Positions 48,111 through 60,170 of a stretch of 64,000 nt of DNA are shown in pieces. Origin of the DNA: Trileptium ribeirensis (lineage: Eukaryota; Nematoda; Enoplea; Enoplida; Thoracostomopsidae); contig JASANE010028189.1 in assembly GCA_030248225.1 (NCBI GenBank), positions 1-64,000 of the forward strand. The letters are read 5' to 3'. Under the pieces are notes generated by a model. The model did not search any database. It saw only the letters and a program-made list of their open reading frames with translations, and was not told the origin of the DNA. Position numbers and translations under genes: made by a program. How positions within the stretch are numbered: the stretch's first letter is position 1; each line of letters begins with the position of its first letter.

Positions 48111-49760
48111 TTATAATTAAGAAGAATGCACACAAATTCATAATGGTTCCATGCAGCTCTATTTACCGTCCCAAATTCGATCTTTTTTTTCGGAGTTATC
48201 GAAGTGAGATTTCCCAACATCCTGCTAGTGAAAGTTTGCAGAGCGACCCAATGTTCAATGTGGTATAATTGTATATACCGAATTCAAACACTTCGGCTGC
48301 GATCCAGAAGACTACGCTGGTTGCGAAGTTTGTAAGCAGCGGTGTACAAAAGGAGACCTGGCAACGACCGGCCCCTGAAGATTGCTACGGTGGCAAATGT
48401 AAAGGATCCTGTAAGAGGACAACGACACAGGCCTAGTGATTAAGTGAATCCATAGCGACCTCTGCTTCCCTTGGTTCCGTCAAGCCTGCGTAGGATTAGA
48501 CGACGACCCACTTGAAGCCCTTTCGTATTATCCACCGAGTATTCAATTATACATGGCCTATGAGCGCTTTCGTTACGGAGTAATACACAATTACACATAT
48601 GGATCCGGAAGTTACATTTGAATTTATGTTGTTTTCATATAATGAGCCTAAATTTGATCTCAAGAACTGCGGCATCCGATTCAAAATGCGATTCGTTGGG
48701 AGTTCAATCTGTTATTGTCCAATTGGGGACATATACAAGTAGCGCTAAGCCAATAACACAGAGAGTTGAAGACGCAACGACGGGTAAATCAAAAGAACAG
48801 GATCAACAATTAACTGATATTACGCAATCCGGGCGAGTTAAAGAAATCGTTCAAAGAAATAGAAATGGAAGTAGGTAATGCTGGTATTGCCCAATCGAGA
48901 CCATCCAATCCTGAATTTGTGTTGTCTAATGTGCAAGAACCAAACGCTGAATCAGTGGAAGTCGAACCACCCAAAAGTCAAGTACTGAACACAGAACTTC
49001 CAAGACCTGAAAACCAATTGGATTACGAAGAAGAAAACACCGTAACTCTCGATGACATTGATGAAGATACAGAAAAAGGAATAACGAAAGAAAAACCAAA
49101 ACCTAAAAGACTCAACTGAAGATAGACAATCGCGAGAAACGAAAAAAAGAAAATAGTATATATCAGTTGAAGAAATAGATGTAAGGAAGTTCCAAAACAT
49201 CATGATGTCGTTGAACCATTTCCGAAAGAAGAAACAACAAAAATCGCCTTCGACTAAGAGTGCACGTTCTAGCAGCCGAGATGGTCATGCACCAAAAAGG
49301 CGTTCAAATTCACCTCGATAGTCGAAATTATCATCGAAATATCACTGTTCGGAAGTTCGGATTCTTCTCAACGTAATTTTACAAACACCAGACACTGATA
49401 TTCGAAATTTTTCGAACGTAGAGAGCAGTCTTTAGAGCGAAGACATCGGGATGACCAGCGCCAATACACATACTAAAAATGATCAAAACGAAGGCATATG
49501 TAACAAGGTGAACGATTGTCAAGCTCAAGATACAATCACGAAGAACATTCATATCGAAGGCTATAGATACACCGGAACCAGTACCACGACATTAGCAAGA
49601 ACGTTTGGAAAGAAAGTATTTCAAGAGGGACGAAATTTCATCAGTGAATATTTTAAACATTACTCCTGAAAAAGAATCATAACAACAAATGTTCCAAATG
49701 AATCATTTAAGTAGCCAACTGGCTGAAGAAGCGGAAATCCAAAGGAATTCAACAAATTCG
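48110..49760 (+). other. Degenerate retroelement-like coding stretch
   Basis: Plus-strand frames with biased, acidic and Lys/Gln-rich composition (for example 48618-48878, 48865-49119 and 49451-49669) follow the integrase remnant of Gypsy C. No conserved motif is recognised. Their composition resembles retroelement gag or linker sequence. It may be the end of Gypsy C or part of another dead element. Confidence 0.35.
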
Positions 49761-51480
49761 TTTGTGTAACCAAAACCTATCGTCATGTTCGACGAACACA
49801 TGGAAATGAAGAACAAGCGACAACCGGAAGCCAACTGGCAAGTTCAAACGGAATCTTACAAAAGTCGGACGACAAAGCTGGCTTTCCAAACTGGGACTGG
49901 TGGCGGGAAGGGCTGACATTTTCGGTCTTCTTTGGTTTAAAACACCCACGCAAAATTTTGGGCTCCTCCTGCTTATAAAACCAACATATTAATCGATAAA
50001 TAAACATTATTTGCTTCCTTAGTATCGTCAAAGTTCCAGAGAACCAATAATGTCATGGCAATACATTAAGTTTAATGTAAAAGTTATTAATACATTTTAA
50101 ATCCATTGTACCTTCATTTGTTCCTTTATTAGTTTTACTATATAGTTAGATCGGGTAAAAAACAACTTTCACAAATTTTGGTTTCGTACCAATTCATTGG
50201 AATCGTTGGAGGGCTGGGTAATATAGAGGCATAGCCATACAGCGTGGCTACTAGCTAACATATATAGTTTGCCCGTACATTGTGGCTTTGCACCACCAAT
50301 CACTAAAAATTGTTGTTTTTCATTATCCAACATTAAGTGTAAAAACAAACAACAGCCGGCTAAAAAATAACAGCCGTATGTTTGAGGCCACCGAGCACCC
50401 AGTTGCGAAGCGATTGGAGTAAGTATACCGAATAGTAACAGCTGTATATATGGCCCACATAGTCACACAGCACCAGCATAAAAGCTCCCTGCGACCGTTC
50501 ACCGTATGTCCGTTTTCAGAAGTATCTCCTTGGATGTCCTCCGTTTCGGCATATGTTTGCTTTAAATGATTCGAAATCACCGCTCCATGACGTTTGCAAA
50601 TTTTTTCCTCGAAAAATGATTAGCGGGTCCAGTGATTGACCATCAGCGCTACAACAGGCAAGCACTGTTGTATTTTCACTGTTCGCACTGTGCGTTATGT
50701 TGAAAACCTATTTCAAGACTGCAGCAACCGCGCGACATTTCGATGGATGTGTCGGATAGCCGCTTTGTCGGCGTTGTATAGGCATTCTGCTCGGTTTTTG
50801 ATTCCCTAATCACTCCACCTCACTCTCGAGCCTATTTTTGGTAATAAAACAAGCTAGGTTCAAAAACGTCGAGGGATAAAAAGCAACAATCTTGTTTTTT
50901 TACCCTCGTCCATTACAAAGTTTTGGGGTGAAAAAACAGGTCCGTAGAAAAATGAACATCGATAATGGAACTAAGTTTGATGTATCATTGTTTAGTGGGG
51001 TCTGTGTACGCTCAATGTACAAACGATCATAGCCCTTTATTCTCCTGGTAGCTTGTGGCACAAAAGTTAGTGAGCGTAACTTCAAAGTTTTTTGACCAGT
51101 TTGGAAGTGTCTGTGCTCGCGTCAACTCCTACAGCTAACCACTGTGCTTTTGATGGCCTGTCTCACTGTGAACGAAGTTGAAAGACCAGGCAATATATAG
51201 CATTAAAGGTAGTATGGCTTAGTCTTCCGGCTGCAATCCATTGGCAAATGTTTTTTTACCCAACTTGGTCACTATTTTTTTACCCAATCGGACTATATAA
51301 GTTTTTAAGACCAGATACCGGATCCGGTTTAAATTTACGGCTCCGGTTATTCCCTGATATATGTATGCATTTATGACATACGTATATATACATGCTATAT
51401 ATGTAAGCCAGGAGAGTATATAAGATATTTATCAGAACGTAGTGAAACGTAGTTGAGATTGTGTGTTGCAGCGGTGAAAT
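49760..51480. other. Non-coding stretch with faint repeat similarity
   Basis: The 49795-49970 part shares the style GGCAAGTTC..., GCAAAATTTTGGGCTC with segments at 56140-56250 and 60520-60980, suggesting one decayed element family. The rest is AT-rich, with no gene or RNA recognised on either strand. Confidence 0.35.
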
Positions 51481-53110
51481 CTTTTAAATTCCGTCGGTGT
51501 GTGTTATCGGCCATAACTCGACAACGACTTAACCGATTTTCATGATTTTGGGCTCATTCGAACCGACATGCTCGATTTACCGTGTACATCTACAAGCGTT
51601 TTTTGATTTTGTTTCTGGTTCCGGGGTCAGGGCTCAAAATGTGGTTTTTTTTGCCCAATGTTACCCCATTTTAATACCCTTCACGGAAGCAAGGTTATTT
51701 TTATCTTAACTTTCGATTTTTTCTTTGGTTGGTTTTATTTCACAGTAAAACTATAAATGCCGATGCCTTTATATTTTTCGATTAAGGCTTCGCTTCTAAA
51801 TTTATGTGTTTTGAAGTACGAGGGTATGGCGCACCAGTGGTTCCTCTACCCAAAATTTGAAAATTTGTTCTGACGTCCTGAGCAACTGATAAAATTCACA
51901 TAGGGGTTTTCGGGCATAGGAACCTCATTGCTGGGGCTGGTTTTGCTCTGTGACCCACAATTCTATGACGCCTCATGGTTCGGGCTCAGAGGTCAAAATG
52001 AGGGTTTTTACCACATTTTAGTACCCTTCACGAAAGCAATGTTATTCTTATCTTAACTTTCGAATTTTTTTTCTGATTTGTTTTATTTCATAGTAAAATG
52101 ATAAATGCCGATGCCTCTTTTTTCCGATTAAGGCTCTGGTTCTAGAGTTATGGTGCTTGAGGTATGGGCCCCAATGGTTCCCCGACCCAAAATTAGAAAA
52201 TTTGTTTTGACGTCCTGGGCGGCTGAAAAGTTTCACTTGGGGGTTTTACGGCATGGGAAACTCATTGCCGGTGTTGTTTGTTCTGCTCTGTGACCCATGG
52301 TTCCATGGGTATAGGGTATGGCGCCCGCGAGGTTCTGGGTCAGAGATCAAAATAAAGGTTTTTACCTTATTTTAGTACCCTTCGCCAAAGCAAGGTTATT
52401 TTTATCTTAACATTTGATTTTTTTGGTTGGTTTTATTTCATAGTAAAATAATAAATGCCGATGCATCTTCTTTGTTTTTCGGTTAAGGCTCCGGTTCATG
52501 AGGTTTGAGGTATGGCACCCCGATTGTTTCTCGACCCAAATTAGAAAATTTGTTCTGACGTTCTGGACAGCTGGAAAGTTTCACTTGGGGGTTTTCGGAA
52601 ATGGAGAACTCATTGCCGGTGTTGGATTTACTCTGCGACCCATGGTTCTATGGCTACGGGGGTATGGCGCCCTCTTGGTTCGGGGTCAGAGGTCAAAATG
52701 AGGTTTTTTACCCAATTTTAGTACCCTTCGCCAAAGCAAGGTTATTTTTATCTTAACATTTGATTTTTCTCTGGTTGGTTATTATTTCATAGTAAAATTA
52801 CAAATGCCCATGTCTCTTTTTTGTTTTTCTATTAAGGCTCCGGTTCTAGAGTTATGGGCCCCAATGGTTCTTCGACCCAAAATTCGAAAGTTTGTTCTGA
52901 CGTCCTGGGCGGCTGAAAAGTTTCACTTGAGGGTTTTCAGGCATGGGGAACTCATTGCCTGTGTTGGTTTTGCTCTGCGACCCATGGGTAGATGGGTATT
53001 GCGCGCCATGGTTCATTGACCCTAAATTCCTAATTTTACTGTTACGTCCTGGGAGGCTGATAGCTTGCACTTGGGGTTTTGAGGCATGGGAAACTTATTG
53101 CGGTGTTAAT
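51480..53110. repeat. Satellite-like tandem repeat, about 350 bp period
   Basis: The landmark TACCCTTC(G/A)C(C/G)(A/G)AAGCAA occurs at about 51676, 52019, 52373 and 52720. The spacing is 343-354 bp, giving four units and a partial one. Shared landmarks are TTTATTTCATAGTAAAAT, AATGCCGATGCCTC, GACGTCCTGGGCGGCTG and GACCCATGGTTC. Units differ by point changes and small indels. Short ORFs here reflect the repeat and are not genes. Confidence 0.85.
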
Positions 53111-53149
53111 TTTGTTCTAACTTGTGCGGTATTATGTGATATCGACACA

Positions 53150-54230
53150 TAGCATATCGAGCTATCGAGAGCTGATTGTCTATGGCTGCAAAAGGCGTAA
53201 GTATACCTATGCTTCAGTACGTTCTGCAATCTCGATACAGTTACTAGTATAAATTTGTATGTATTTAGTATACACACTCATTTACACAGAAATAATGACC
53301 CATGCCAGCACGGATGGCTCAACAGGGATGAGACATCGGCCTGAACGCTAAGTCGAACAAAGTGCCAGCACAGACACCGCCGAGTATGGTGTTAATTTTC
53401 CTGTTAAGCTTAATATGATTTACAGCGAACTTCGTGTGGCAAACGTTACTCTAGCGTGATAACAATACTTATAAAGGCGTCTAATCGCATATTTCGAAAC
53501 GCTTATAATATATTGTTACAATGAAGTAAGGTTACCGTTGCGGGCCACCGATTCCATTCAGTAAGTCTACCGCACACATCTTATACAAAATATAACGCCA
53601 TTTTTCTACTCATCATGAGCTGCTAAAATTATTGTGCCCTAATCGCCTAAGTACATTCCGGTACAAGCGGAAGGTGTTACGTAGCAGAGTAAACTTGCTA
53701 AGACCGAACCAAGTTGAAATATTACTCTTGAGAAGCGGGTTACTCTCACAGCTAGCCTAGAAGTTGAACCCACAAAAGCCTGTGTCACAGTTAGTCGCTA
53801 TGCTAGCACCGCCGTGTATTACTGTCCCGCAGGCTGTCGTATCAGCCGCTATTCGAATGCGATAGAAAATAAATTCTCCAAGTTGAAAACCGATAGCCAA
53901 TGTGAAAACAAAAAATATTAAATCGACCGTATTTATGCTGTGACAGCCAATATTATAAATGACATTGCTTAAACGCAACCATATGTGAATGTAACAAAAT
54001 GCTTAACTAACTTAAGAAATTTATTGTTGGATTGGAAATTTTATTGGTTGAAAATTTTAAGATTTAGGGTAATTGGGAAATGGAATGTGTAAAGGAAATA
54101 AACTAATGAGGTTTTGAGGAAATAAATAAAGTAAAATTAACAATTCTATTCGCTGCAAAACATACAACAAGATCACGTCGCCTTGTTTGAATCTTAATAC
54201 GTCTGAAGCCAATGCAATGATAACACCAGT
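53150..54230. other. Non-coding stretch
   Basis: This is AT-rich sequence. A tRNA-like A-box pattern near 53317 was considered and rejected. A hydrophobic 73-codon ORF at 53757-53978 (minus) matches nothing I know. Confidence 0.3.
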
Positions 54231-54900
54231 AACTCGCAAGTGATGGTGAAACGGAGCGAGCGTGTTTTAATTTTTTAGTTATTTAACATGCTGGGTTTAA
54301 CCTATATACCACCCTAAAACCTCTTGAACCCTAAATCCATTGAAAATCTTATAACGTCGTCAATGCTAAACCCGTCGAAAATAACTTTCATCGAATTAAG
54401 TATTTGTGCTGGTCTCTAGATAACCAAACCCTCGTATTCAGCATACCGGCAAACCTATAAATAGACAATTCGTGATGACGCAATACCTAACCAAACAACT
54501 GAAGACAGAGTATATTTTGGAAGGAAATTGAAAATCTATATACTCAACTCCTGATGACCAGTACGTAAACAAATAACGGAAGACAGAGTATATTCTGGAA
54601 ATCTGGTTCGTTGACCCTAAGCCTATTGAAAAGGCATGAAATATGCACTCTGGACCCTAGATAACCAAATCATTGTGTTCAACATACCGAAAACCTCTAT
54701 ACATATACTATATTTTGATGCCAACAACCGTATATATGTCCAATAACTCGAGTCGAAATGAATCGAAAGTGCCTAGTCCACGTTGCAGGCATGGTGTGCG
54801 CATTCTTTGTGGTGCAGCTTACGCAGCGATGTATAGTGTAAGTTGTTTTTTGATCGATAAGCGGAACCCATAATCCTACACACGTATCGATCTATAGGTA
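54230..54900. repeat. Dispersed repeat family X, copy 2
   Basis: The phrases GTGATGGTGAAACGGAGCGAG at the start and CCTAAAACCTCTTGAA... recur at 60171-60300 in the same order, with the CTAGATAACCAAA units in between. It holds two or three roughly 110-130-bp internal units. No coding capacity is visible. Confidence 0.55.
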
Positions 54901-55369
54901 AAGTATGTCTCATTTTCCACTCCCTTCAAAGTCCCAAAGAGACAATATTATCATGGTAATTTAACCTAAATGTTATTTCTAACAAAGTTTTAACACACAT
55001 TTGACGTTATTCAGTTTTAAATTTACATTGCGGTTATTGGTTCCAGATCGGGTAAATTTTGATGTTCATTATCTCGTGGCGATATGGTACCATTTTCTAA
55101 ATCAATCTGGCTCTGAATTTTCCAAATATTTCAAGACATTTTTTGTTCAAGCTGCGACAGGTTCTGTAAGGCTTGTCATACCAGATTTTAGAAATTTTCC
55201 AAGGTTGCATGCAGGGGGTGACCGGGATTCCGGTTCCGGTAAAATCCAGATTCCGGTTACTTGTTCTGGTTCCGGATAAATTTTGCCAGCTTCGAAATTC
55301 CGCTTTCACGTCCTCCGGGTATATATATGTATGGCGAAATTTATAATACATATATATATGTTTTCCTTT

Positions 55370-55660
55370 TCCTGGAGAAAATTATCTAATAAACTAAACT
55401 ATTTGTGCAGGATCGCTCTTGGTACTATTTGTATAACATAACAACAAAATATTTTGTGTCTTTGTATTCACCTTGGTACCTTCGATTAGTTTTATAGATT
55501 GACATATAAGGCACACGGAGATACTTTAGTCAATCAATCACTAATATATTTATAGTTTTTAAACTATTCTCTAGTACAAAATTTGCTACCTAAGTCACTA
55601 CCCAACTGTTCCTGCTTAGTTTCCTGTGACAAACAACTGCTTCTAAATGTCTTTTTATCA
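55370..55660. repeat. Dispersed repeat family Y, copy 1
   Basis: It is similar in order to 63395-63700, sharing TAACAAACTAAAC, TTTGTATAACA, GTACAAAATTTG(C/T)TAC and AATCA..CACTAA. It is non-coding, and the element class is unknown. Confidence 0.5.
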
Positions 55661-56109
55661 GTTCTATAATTCTCATATGATCGCGAGAGCACACTATAGA
55701 GCAACTTGAAGGTAAAGGTAGTTAGATTTCGAGCAATTTAACTTTACTGAAAATCGTATAACACTAACAATTTGCCTTTGAAAGAAGATGGGCTAGCGTG
55801 GTTAGTCTAGACTCATCGCCTAATTCGCGGTCCCAAATAGAGCTTCCTGATCAACAGTCAGAGGCATAAATGGGCAAAAATACACCTATGATAGCACGAG
55901 ATAGTAACTATAGCATCAGTTTTTATACACATTAGTGGCTTCTACGCACGAATGTGGAAAAGAAGGAACCTACCTGACAATGGGCACATTGCGAAGTGTC
56001 GAAAAATGTCAAATTTTGTGACAACTGCCATATGTCTCTTTTTCAGTTAATTCCACTTCACCCGAGGTAATGTTTGACGCATTCTGATCTAGATTTTTTT
56101 CACATATTA

Positions 56110-56580
56110 GCTTATGCTAACCTCATGCTGGGCACTCCAAATTGGGTGTGGGCCTTGGCATTTTTCGGTTCCTCTGGTTCAAAACAGGTGCCCCTGGCAA
56201 AATTTCGGGCTCTCCCGGTTGATTGCCTCTTGGCAAATTTTTTTGTTTCCAATCGTTCCAAAGTACATAAAGTTTGTACTAAAATTCCGTTCTGAAACCA
56301 AACCTTTCGCAAATTTTATCAAAATAGCTTTTTCTCACCATCAAAGGCGTTTTGGCAGTGTTTCTGCCACGATTTTTAACTGTTTTTCTCTTGGCAAAAT
56401 CGGGCTACACCCCATCGTTCGGAACCAGCCTTTCTCCCCCGGTTCATGCCCCATGGCAACATTTTTAGCGAATGGAGAGCCCAGCCATGGGTAGTGACAT
56501 TTTAAAAACAGTCCGCTTTTTGTTTTCGTGGTGCAGGTTGATAAATTTGCGACTACATTCATTAGGATTTTTCTTTTAAC
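56110..56580. repeat. Decayed element remnant, families W and Z
   Basis: The 5' part has GGCAAAATTTCGGGCTC/CCCGGTT phrases similar to 60520-60980. The 3' part (56230-56580) is an inverted relative of 62120-62360 (shared GTTTCTGCCACG, AACTGTTTT, TTTTTCTC.CC). It is AT-rich, lies just upstream of RPB8 exon 1 and carries no gene. Confidence 0.4.
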
Positions 56581-56901
56581 CATGCAGGAATTGTTCTCTT
56601 GACTATATTTACAAACCAGAGCTAGGGGAAAATATGTAATATTTATAAATTACAGCTTTCAAAACATTTATCATTTAAAAAAATTTCACGTTGCATTTTA
56701 TACATCCACTATGTACCTCGGTACAACAATGCGGAATATTTTTGGAATGCTGTGAAATTACGTATATTCAGTTTGTTAAGAGTCATAGTTTTTATGAAGT
56801 GATAAATTGCTATGGAGTTACATATATCCTATATATATACTTTCATGTTTTAGGCGCACATATTTACAATCACTTAATAATTCCGCGTAAATAATATTAT
56901 A

Positions 56902-57156
56902 ATGGACGGCATATTATTTGACGATTTGTTTCATGTGAAGGAAATAGACCCTGAAGGCAAAAAATTTGATCGAGTTTCGCGGTTGTTCTGCGAAAGTGAA
57001 TCGTTTAAAATGGAATTGATTCTTGACGTTAATACACAGTTGTACCCGATTAAGCAGAACGAAAAATTCCGCATGGTCCTGGCGACGACGTTACGCGAGG
57101 ACGGCTTTCCCGACGACGGTGAATTCAATCCGACAGATTCTTATCCGCGATTAGAG
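56902..57156 (+). CDS. RPB8: RPB8 / RPABC3, shared subunit of RNA polymerases I, II and III, exon 1
   Basis: The ATG opens a frame that gives the family N-terminus almost residue for residue: [42 protein letters not shown] and [19 protein letters not shown]8 is an OB-fold subunit of about 145-150 residues present in all three nuclear RNA polymerases, so exon 1 supplies about 85 residues. The exon ends YPRLE at 57156 with donor GAG|GTTAGC (phase 0). The expected next exon (F-E-Y-V-M-Y-G-K) is not found downstream to 64000, so the intron is longer than 6.8 kb or the exon is missing. The YP.KQN(E/D)K stretch recalls nematode RPB8. The exon end and donor are duplicated (57116-57401). Confidence 0.93.
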
Positions 57157-57401
57157 GTTAGCTGTATTTTATTTATTTAGGATTCTAAAATAGTGAAGTA
57201 AACTTTCGCCAGGTTACATGTTAAGCAGAATTGTTGTCGCCGCTCAAAACACAGCACAACGGTGAATTCAATCCGACAGATTCTTATCCGCGATTAGAGG
57301 TTAGCTGTATTTTATTTATTTAGGATTCTAAAATAGTGAAGTAAACTTTCGCCAGGTTACATGTTAAGCAGAATTGTTGTCGCCGCTCAAAACACAGCAC
57401 A
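57116..57401. repeat. Perfect 143-bp tandem duplication across the RPB8 splice donor
   Basis: 57116-57258 and 57259-57401 appear identical base for base. Each copy contains the last 41 nt of exon 1, the donor, and about 100 nt of intron, giving two equivalent donors at 57157 and 57300. Use of the second adds 143 nt, not a multiple of three, and brings an in-frame TAG at 57178-57180. The identity implies a recent event or an assembly join. Confidence 0.9.
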
Positions 57402-60170
57402 TAACCAATTGGTTAACTTGATGCTGAACAAAATGTAGCGTTTTGTTCTTAAAATTTGAGTTACTCGTAAATCAGGCAGCCGAAACGAAACGGGTGGAAT
57501 TTTCTCTCATGGAATTAGTTGTTCTGAAATTCTTTTTTTGATTGCCACGCAACTCGTCACTTTTATTTGATGGATTTTATAATGTTTATGTGGCGCGTAA
57601 ACAACGAAAAAATTCTAGGGGGGATGAGGCTTAGTATGATCGAAAAATTATGGGAGGGGAGAGACATGGCACGTCTTCATGGTTACTATAAGTTTATATT
57701 ATATGCATACATGCATGACTAACTTGCCAGATTTCTGAGGGATCGAGCTAAATATTCGTCCCACCGGCATATATATGTACATGTATTGTATAGATAATTG
57801 ATTGACGTGGCAAATGTTTGTGGAAGGCATATATGTCTATGTACATGTATAGATAATTGATTGACGTGGCAAATTTTTGTGGAAGGCGCCAGACATATTT
57901 CTAAATATATATTCATGATTGACCAACTTGCCATATTTTTTGAGGTGTGCACCTAGCTTTGTGTATGCGCTGCTCCTGAGGTCTACTGCCCAAAATTGAC
58001 ACAACACTTGAACGAAGCCTAAAACTTGTGGGTCTTACATTGCAGGATTGCCAATTTGTCCAATTAAAGCTCCTGCCAGAGGCGTCGGGCTAAAAAACTA
58101 CCATGCAGAATCTTTAAATATTATAAATTTTCTTTATAACACTTGTTTGTCAACCGTTTTGAAGCTATGATCTAAAGTTAAAAAATACAGAAAACTCTTC
58201 GCATATGTGTCCATAGGGAACTACTCCTGATGGTCCGATTCAACGCGAAGAAGAATGCAGTTGTGGACCTAGTTTTATGTTTGTGCTGCACCAATAATTT
58301 CTCGACCAAATTCTTAAAAAGCGGTGATGAATTGGACAATTTTTGATTTTGTCCATCGTATGTTCACTAACATTTATAAGTAAAAGAATATGAAGAGTTA
58401 CAACCTTGCCGTTACGCAGTTTGTCAGATTAGATACGCTAGACATAATCGAGCTTTGAGCTAAGTTTAAGAAATATTCTAAAAAATGTTTTGTAAATGCT
58501 GACAAAGTAATTTCTTGCTTGTTACTAGTGAACGATGGGTTTACAGTTGCGAAGTGCGCAAGTATTTATTTGTATGCGCATAGAATAATTTTACCACGTC
58601 TATTCGACCAGCGTTTTCTAAATACGTCAGGAACGGATGAATGTGTTCCCGTGGTGCCTTTTGGAAATGAAACCTACCCATGTTTAATCTCTTTACAGAT
58701 TTTTGGACTCTTTTCAGAAATGGGGGAGATCATGGAAGGCCCACCATGGTTCCAGCTATGGCACCCATTGTCTCTAGAACTCATATACTCACTTTCAAAA
58801 GCGATCTCTTCGAGATCAGGGTCGCCTCTTTTCAGCTATAACCTCCGATATGCTGTTTAGCATTTTATTTTTGGAATTTTGAGGCATATGGAGGCTTATT
58901 TGACAAATTTTTGCCTAAACATGTGCTTAATATATTGTAACCCTCTAACCCCTCACAGGGTAATTTTTCCCGTTCTTTCCAATGGAGACAGTTTTAGGGC
59001 TCTATCGGCTTAGGGGGCTTTAGCAGAGGACCCTATTTCAGGGGTCGAGATTTTTTTAAAATGTGGGTTTTGGCTTTTTCACAGCTTTGACCATAACTTT
59101 TGATTCGATGGACCGATTTGCCTTAAATTTGGATATATTATACAAAAGCCAATGGCCTTATAGGTGGCCGTGGTAACAAGATATGGAGTCTGATATTGGG
59201 AATGCAAGCGAAAAATCGATATTTTTAAATTTTGTAGAATAGGGCTGATGTTTTCAGGAATAACTTTTAACTGTGTGTAAGGAAAAATAGCTTATTGCGG
59301 TCGGTTCGAGGGGCGGCAGCCCCCCTCCTCCCTCCAACTTAGCCTAAGGCGTGGGCCTAGGCATAGAGTAACTACTGCGTTTGTACTTACATTTAGACAA
59401 GGTAGATGGATGCGACCTGGTTGACAAATAAACTAAAGAGACTGTTTGAGAACTGTATGCACAAAATACTGAATAGTGATTAGGTTATCTAGATTTATTG
59501 TAGTATAACGAGTAGCTCGAGTACGGCCTAGTGATGCCATATTTAGTGATTTAAGATAAAAAATTTTTCCTGAATATGGCTGAAATTGGTAGCGTCGAAC
59601 TCAGCTAATCGGGCTGAGTCCAAATATAGTAAGATTTTCAATCTCTAAGATTTCTCTTGTCCTCCCCCATATCCGAAGAGTGTCTTTTATATTCGTGCAG
59701 ATGAGATTTACAACTTCGTTGACCAACAATTTTTGCTTGAGTCATGGATGGAGTTCCAAAACGATCCATTTTAAACCTTTGTATATATCATTTAAAAATA
59801 GTTAATAAGCATTATATTGTCAGCATAAAGGTTTTTAAGGTCGCTGAAAACGATGAGTTGACTGATTTGATCGTATTTTGACTGATGTAAATTTTTGGAA
59901 TGGTGCTGGTTTTGCTGGGTGTTCCCCTGGATCATGCATTATTTCGTGTTTTTTAGTTTATTCAAATTTATATTTGCTGCATCCGCTACTGCAAAGGGTT
60001 TGCAGGATGCGGGCCTAGTGCTAGCGCTGTGGAGTACAACGTAAAAAATATCGCTTCAAATAATAATGTTTTGTGAACTTAAAAGCTTATTTTTATCATT
60101 ATAGAAAAAAAATATAAGTTCCAGCGGGTTTGAGATGTGATTAAAATTGTCTTAGTGTTGCCACTAGTAT
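57402..60170. other. RPB8 intron sequence, repeats only
   Basis: No second RPB8 exon is recognised. A roughly 65-bp duplicated phrase (GATAATTGATTGACGTGG) is at 57785-57890. A copy of the GGGGCGGCAGCCCC...TTAGCCTAAGG repeat is at 59310-59365. Short repeat-like phrases such as CCATGGTTCC are near 58745. ORFs here have no family resemblance. Confidence 0.35.

Noticed and set aside
52498..53152. ORFs of 67-72 codons with similar sequences
   Set aside because: They are translations of the roughly 350-bp satellite.
53285..53365. tRNA-like sequence (A-box-like TGGCTCAACAGG)
   Set aside because: The B-box match is poor (AGTCGAACAAA) and no cloverleaf can be drawn. At most it is a decayed SINE head.
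55785..55860. Second tRNA-like stretch (TAGCGTGGTTAGT ... GCGGTCCCAAAT)
   Set aside because: It has partial A- and B-box resemblance only and no acceptor stem, so it is not annotated.
58519..58860. 113-codon plus-strand ORF
   Set aside because: The 3' half is repeat sequence (CCATGGTTCCAGC...). There is no homology and no splice support as an RPB8 exon.
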